From assembly GCA_947624205.1 (NCBI GenBank), contig CANQJI010000008.1, forward strand, positions 1-49,631: a stretch of 49,631 nucleotides of DNA, read 5' to 3'. Below the pieces are notes generated by a model. It was not told the DNA's origin. It made no database searches and saw only the letters and a program-made list of their open reading frames with translations. The translations under genes and the position numbers were made by a program. Of this stretch, positions 45,565 through 49,631 are shown in pieces; positions within the stretch are counted from its first letter, which is position 1, and each line of letters starts with the position of its first letter. Origin of the DNA: an uncultured Akkermansia sp. GTDB lineage: Bacteria > Verrucomicrobiota > Verrucomicrobiia > Verrucomicrobiales > Akkermansiaceae.

Positions 45565-48009
45565 ATGAATGATCTCAAAGAGCTTGTTGTCGGTCTGTAC
45601 AACAGAGATGAATTGACGAAGGAGCAGGTCATTGCTCGTGTGGTGAATGAAGGGGTATCTGCTCAGGTCGCAACGCAGTACGTAGAAGAGGTATATAGGA
45701 GACTTTCTTTGGGAAGTTCTCCTGATGATTTGCCTGAGATTGTATCGGAGCCTCCGTCCAATGCACAGGGTCCTTCGGAGATTCCCCCTCAGCTGTCTCT
45801 AGGGGACCCTCCACCCCCACCCCCTCCCCCTGAGCCGGAGCCAAAACCGAAACCGGGGAAGAGATTATTAGTGCTGTTAGCCATTGTTGCGGTATGTGTG
45901 CTGGTTGGTGTGTTAGGGGTAATGGTAAGTAATATCCCCAGCGAAGATAAGTCAAAAGGGTTATCTACCACCAATACGAAGGAAGGGAAACAAGAGAACG
46001 AACTTGATTCTTTGCGTAAAGCAGCGGAGCAGGGAAATGCGGATGCACAATATAAGGTGGGCGTGTGCTATGCGAACGGTGATGGGGTGAACAAGGATAT
46101 GGCGGAGGCGGTGAAGTGGTTTCGCAAAGCGGCGGAGCAGGGGAATGCGGGTGCGCAGTGTAACCTTGGCTTGTGTTATGAGAGAGGCGATGGAGTGAGC
46201 ACGAACATGGCGGAGGCGGTAAAGTGGTATCGCAAAGCGGCGGAGCAGGGAAATGCAGATGCGCAGTATTGCCTTGGCTGGTGTTATGCGAACGGCAAAG
46301 GAGTGAGTACGGACATGACGGAGGCGGTGAAGTGGTGGTGCATGGCGGCGGAGCAAGGGAGTGCGAATGCGCAGTTTTGGCTTGGCTCGTGCTATGAAGA
46401 CGGCGATGGTGTGACGAAGGATGTCGCAGAGGCGGTAAAGTGGTATCGCAAGGCAGCGGAGCAGGGGCATGCGGAGGCGCAGTTTGCTCTTAGTGCGTGC
46501 TATGTGATCGGCAAGGGAGTAAACAAAGACGTGACGGAGGCGGTGAAGTGGTGTCGCAAGGCAGCGGAGCAGGGGTATGCGGCGGCGCAGTTTAACCTTG
46601 GCTGGTGCTATGAAGCCGGCGATGGTGTGACGAAGGATGTCGCAGAGGCGGTAAAGTGGTATCGCAAAGCGGCGGAACAAGGGAATGCGGCGGCGCAGTA
46701 TGCTCTTGGCATGTGTTATGCGAACGGCGATGGGGTGAGCAAGGATATGACGGAGGCTGAGAAGTGGTATCGCCTTGCGGCAGAGCAAGGGAATGTAGAG
46801 GCGCAGTCTGCTCTTCGTGAAATTGCAAATAATCCCCCTCGCAAGGATGAGTCGAAAAAACAACCTCCCCAATCCTCTCAAAATATAGAGGAAGGGAAAC
46901 AAGAAAACGAACTCGATTCTTTGCGTAAAGCGGCGATTCAGGGAGATGGGAGTGCACAGAAAGAACTCGGCGATCGCTACTACTCCGGCGATGGTGTTTC
47001 TCAGGACATAGCGGAGGCTGTGAAGTGGTACCGTGCGGCAGCGGAACTAGGGGATGCAGGGGCTCAGTGGACGCTCGGTTGCTGCTATCAGCACGGCTTG
47101 GGAGTCAACAAAGATCTCGTTGAGGCGGTGAAATGGTACCGTGCGGCAGCGGAGCAAGGTAGTGCTCTGGCTCAGTGTAACCTTGGCAACTGCTATTACA
47201 ACGGCGAGGGGGTGAGCAAAGATATGGCTCAGGCGGTGAAATGGTACCGTGCGGCGGCGGAGCAAGGAAACGCTCTGGCTCAGTGTAACCTTGGCAATTG
47301 TTATTATTATGGCAAAGGGGTGGGCAGAGATATGACTCAGGCGGTGAAATGGTACTGGGCTGCGGCAGAACAGGGAAATACGCTGGCACAGAATAATCTC
47401 GGCAATTGCTATTATCACGGTAGAGGAATGAGCAAAGATATGACTCAGGCGGTGAAGTGGTACCGGACTGCGGCAGATCGAGGGGAGCCTTTAGCACAGT
47501 GTAATCTCGGCAATTGTTATTTTCTTGGCTTCGGCGTGAGAAAGGATTTGAAAAAAGCGATGGAGTGGTACCGCCTGGCTGCGAATCAGGGGAACAAGAT
47601 AGCGCAAGAAAACCTCGGCAAATGTCGCGTGTCCAACAGAGGTGTTTTCGAGAATAGTGCGGAATCGTCGGAAACGGAGTCAAAGGACGATGTACGGGAA
47701 AGGTCCGGCAGTAGGAGTTCCCTAAATGCCTTTGACGAAATTCGTATTTCCTGCGTGAATTTTGATCGGACTCCTATAACTGATGTGATAGATTTTTTGC
47801 GTGGTGAGCTCGAGAAGGTGAATAAAGGAGTCAATATTATATATGACCCATCTCAGGGAACATCTGGAAGTCGTACCGTCGCAGAGCCCGAAGTAACGGT
47901 CTCATTCTCGGACTTGTCCCTGCGCGAAGTATTGGATGGCGTGTGTGAAATGACCGGTTGCACTTACAAGGAGAAGGGGCGGACCATCTACATTTATCAA
48001 TCGAAATAA
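45565..48009 (+). CDS. Membrane Sel1-repeat protein with STN-like C-terminal domain
   Basis: 814 aa. Residues 5-47 form a small helical module (LKELVVGLYNRDELTKEQVI) also found at the start of the DUF805 protein. A proline run (8 Pro from residue 82) with a KPKPGKR stretch precedes one membrane helix (101-121, LLVLLAIVAVCVLVGVLGVM). Two arrays of 36-residue Sel1 repeats follow (about seven and seven; EAVKWYRKAAEQGNADAQY), each introduced by EGKQENELDSLRKAA. The C-terminal 90 residues (ISCVNFDRTPITDVIDFL ... TYKEKGRTIYIYQ) resemble the STN/secretin N-terminal domain. N-terminus inside, repeats in the periplasm. It could scaffold an envelope complex; not proven. Confidence 0.85.
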   Translation: MNDLKELVVGLYNRDELTKEQVIARVVNEGVSAQVATQYVEEVYRRLSLGSSPDDLPEIVSEPPSNAQGPSEIPPQLSLGDPPPPPPPPEPEPKPKPGKRLLVLLAIVAVCVLVGVLGVMVSNIPSEDKSKGLSTTNTKEGKQENELDSLRKAAEQGNADAQYKVGVCYANGDGVNKDMAEAVKWFRKAAEQGNAGAQCNLGLCYERGDGVSTNMAEAVKWYRKAAEQGNADAQYCLGWCYANGKGVSTDMTEAVKWWCMAAEQGSANAQFWLGSCYEDGDGVTKDVAEAVKWYRKAAEQGHAEAQFALSACYVIGKGVNKDVTEAVKWCRKAAEQGYAAAQFNLGWCYEAGDGVTKDVAEAVKWYRKAAEQGNAAAQYALGMCYANGDGVSKDMTEAEKWYRLAAEQGNVEAQSALREIANNPPRKDESKKQPPQSSQNIEEGKQENELDSLRKAAIQGDGSAQKELGDRYYSGDGVSQDIAEAVKWYRAAAELGDAGAQWTLGCCYQHGLGVNKDLVEAVKWYRAAAEQGSALAQCNLGNCYYNGEGVSKDMAQAVKWYRAAAEQGNALAQCNLGNCYYYGKGVGRDMTQAVKWYWAAAEQGNTLAQNNLGNCYYHGRGMSKDMTQAVKWYRTAADRGEPLAQCNLGNCYFLGFGVRKDLKKAMEWYRLAANQGNKIAQENLGKCRVSNRGVFENSAESSETESKDDVRERSGSRSSLNAFDEIRISCVNFDRTPITDVIDFLRGELEKVNKGVNIIYDPSQGTSGSRTVAEPEVTVSFSDLSLREVLDGVCEMTGCTYKEKGRTIYIYQSK

Positions 48010-48020
48010 AATTCCCGATT

Positions 48021-48929
48021 ATGAAAGAAGAAAGGATGAGTAGGTCTCAAATACAAAATCTAATCGATTATGTGGTCAAATCGATTAGAGAGGAAAAGTT
48101 GACACAGGAAGAAATCATTTCTTATGTGAAAAATAACGGAGTGGGAAGCTCAAACGCCTCATGGATTGTACATGAAGTCAATAGGAAAATATTTTATGGG
48201 GACGATGAAACTGATTGGGACAAGTTGACGGACGAAGCATATGGACGGTTGAGTAAAGAATGTTCGTCTACGGATGAGCCGGGTGATGTATCTCCTGATG
48301 TCGTGGATAAGGGCAAAGAGGAAAACCAAAATACGAATGCAACGGATAAGGATGAAACTGCTCGTAAGCAAGCTGAGGAAGAGTACGTCCGTAAAATGGA
48401 CGAGTATAACCGTCAAGTGGAGGAGTACAATCGCTATCAGGAGCCAGCCGAGAAAGTAAAAGATGAAGTTGAAGAAACAGCTTCTCCTGTTAAATCAATT
48501 GAAGTATCTAAGTCAGGATTCTTTTCCGGGCGTATGAGCCGTGGAAGCTATTGGATGCGTTGGATATTTTTAGCGTTATCATTTGGATTTTTGATTTTTT
48601 TCCTTGTGAGTACTAAATCGAACAAGGATATGGTGGCTTTATTTTTGTTTGGGTCATTTATCGTATTAAGCATTGTCCTTGGAATTAGATGGACTACACG
48701 TCGCTTACATGATACAGGGTTAAGCGGATGGTGGCAGCTTTTTGGACAGTTTTTTGCAGGCGCTTCTTGTGCGCTGCTGAACGAAACGAAAGTTGCAGAA
48801 GAGAATCTCATTCTCGGGATAATTTTTGCAATCTTTACGTTTTATTATCTGTATAGGCTGTTCTTGCGAGATAGTCAACCGGGAACAAACAAATACGGTC
48901 CTAATCCAAAAGAGATTAAAGGAAGGTAA
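48021..48929 (+). CDS. DUF805 membrane protein with the shared N-terminal module
   Basis: 302 aa from the ATG at 48021. Residues 7-50 (SRSQIQNLIDYVVKSIREEK, LTQEEIISYVKNNGVGSSNA) match the first 47 residues of the 814-aa neighbour. A charged linker follows, then a DUF805 domain (about 165-295) starting GFFSGRMSRGSYWMRWI, with four membrane helices, the motif RRLHDTGLSGWWQLF and the end PGTNKYGPNP, all typical of the family. Function of DUF805 is unknown. 11 bp behind the previous gene, so cotranscribed. Confidence 0.88.
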   Translation: MKEERMSRSQIQNLIDYVVKSIREEKLTQEEIISYVKNNGVGSSNASWIVHEVNRKIFYGDDETDWDKLTDEAYGRLSKECSSTDEPGDVSPDVVDKGKEENQNTNATDKDETARKQAEEEYVRKMDEYNRQVEEYNRYQEPAEKVKDEVEETASPVKSIEVSKSGFFSGRMSRGSYWMRWIFLALSFGFLIFFLVSTKSNKDMVALFLFGSFIVLSIVLGIRWTTRRLHDTGLSGWWQLFGQFFAGASCALLNETKVAEENLILGIIFAIFTFYYLYRLFLRDSQPGTNKYGPNPKEIKGR

Positions 48930-49072
48930 GTAGGCGGCTATGTTTTGGGTTGCGGGAAAAACTGTAGTAAGGCAGACGATATTTTTTCTTATCATTACCC
49001 AAGTGTATTTAATTATGCCTTTCTTGAAAACGAACTGATTGAGAACTTGGCAGAAAGTAAGGCGAAATCAAA

Positions 49073-49630
49073 ATGGATCGAAAAATAGGGACAGATAGAA
49101 AGGAAAGCGTTGGCAAGTATTATTACAGGGTAGGAGAGAAAACCTGTGGACCCGTGGATGCGGAATTGCTCAAGCAAAGGCGCTACGCTGGGGAGTTGCC
49201 GGAGGAGACGCTTTTCTGGAAAGCGGGGATGACGGGCTGGCGTTTTTACCGCTCTGTGTTTGATTTCCGCGCAGTGGTGGGTCGCGTGGTGAGCCTCCTT
49301 TCAGGTGTCCAGGATTCCGGAGTGGAGTGGAAGGGCTTTTTCTCCCAGGTGTGGAGAAGACACACGTGGACCGAGTTGCGTGAAGTGTTTTGTGCGGAGA
49401 CGGAGCCGGGAGGTTTGCCCTTGCCGCGTGTCAATATATCCTCCCCGAAACCCAGGGCAAACGCATTAGAAAATTGGATTCATTTTAAGGAAGGAGACAA
49501 GTGGTTCATTTATGCTCTAATTCGTTGCCAAACAATATGTCATCGAGTATATCTGTATCCCACGTTGCCCTCAGTCTCAGCCTCTGGAGTGGCACTTTCA
49601 GTCCCTCATGACGGGCCTTGTACTGTTTGA
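49073..49630 (+). CDS. GYF_2 (DUF4339) domain protein with an altered C-terminus
   Basis: 185 aa. Residues 14-65 match the GYF_2 domain (YYYRVGEKTCGPVDAELL, TLFWKAGMTGWRFY), commonly found at the start of bacterial membrane proteins. No membrane helix is present here. At codon 127 the DNA reads cagggcaaacgcatt (49453-49467), the left terminal sequence of the dispersed MITE-like element; from there the protein (ALENWIHFKEGDKWF onwards) is unlike the start and is probably derived from inserted DNA. The gene thus looks truncated by an insertion; the stop at 49628 ends at the window edge. Confidence 0.6.
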   Translation: MDRKIGTDRKESVGKYYYRVGEKTCGPVDAELLKQRRYAGELPEETLFWKAGMTGWRFYRSVFDFRAVVGRVVSLLSGVQDSGVEWKGFFSQVWRRHTWTELREVFCAETEPGGLPLPRVNISSPKPRANALENWIHFKEGDKWFIYALIRCQTICHRVYLYPTLPSVSASGVALSVPHDGPCTV

Positions 49631-49631
49631 T
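49453..49631. mobile_element. Possible left end of another MITE-like element
   Basis: cagggcaaacgcatt equals the first 15 bases of the element at 28937. The following bases do not clearly match the other copies, and the window ends before a right end could appear. Confidence 0.35.

Overview
The window reads as a bacterial chromosome, most likely from the Verrucomicrobiota (Akkermansia-like). This placement is an inference from gene content and protein flavour, not from a database search. It joins conserved housekeeping operons to two accessory zones: an ankyrin-repeat cluster on the left and a tRNA-proximal island on the right.

1-9,040: ankyrin-repeat cluster, all on the plus strand. Four intact or nearly intact ankyrin genes surround a stand-alone FtsK/SpoIIIE-like gene whose Walker A, Walker B and QRP motifs are all damaged. 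Copies of the same modules survive as wreckage: a frameshifted ankyrin start at 89, fragments at 5,922-6,236, a frameshifted ankyrin tail at 7,412-7,531 and a cut FtsK copy at 8,690-8,930. The locus appears to grow and decay by module duplication.

9,083-18,932: a fused str/S10 ribosomal operon (rpsL, rpsG, fusA, rpsJ, rplC, rplD, rplW, rplB, rpsS, rplV, rpsC, rplP, rpmC, rpsQ, rplN). It has no tuf, and a predicted exported coiled-coil protein is inserted between rpsS and rplV. The operon stops at rplN at a hairpin; rpsN lies 6 kb away on the other strand.

18,914-35,019: minus-strand operons. leuC-leuD-unknown-deoR; rpsN-fmdB-like-CNNM/CorC; galK and an SGLT-type sodium/sugar symporter; and argC, a sigma-54 response regulator, xseB, dxs and recO, the last four joined by short overlaps. 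Between them lie copies of a dispersed 225-323 bp element with terminal inverted repeats (MITE-like) and an intergenic stretch with nested inverted repeats.

35,051-49,631: a sigma-70 promoter and tRNA-Pro(GGG), then a 148-bp direct repeat that duplicates the tRNA 3' end, then a more AT-rich island. Its main operon encodes a secreted Sel1 protein, a large P-loop NTPase resembling SrfC, an actin/Hsp70-fold protein resembling SrfB, a coiled-coil protein, and a membrane-anchored trypsin-like protease with a 93-bp tandem repeat. After a strong hairpin follow a membrane Sel1 protein with an STN-like C-terminal domain, a DUF805 membrane protein sharing its N-terminal module, and a GYF_2-domain protein. 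I consider this SrfB/SrfC/coiled-coil/protease set the best candidate for an undescribed envelope-associated system; its function cannot be read from sequence alone.
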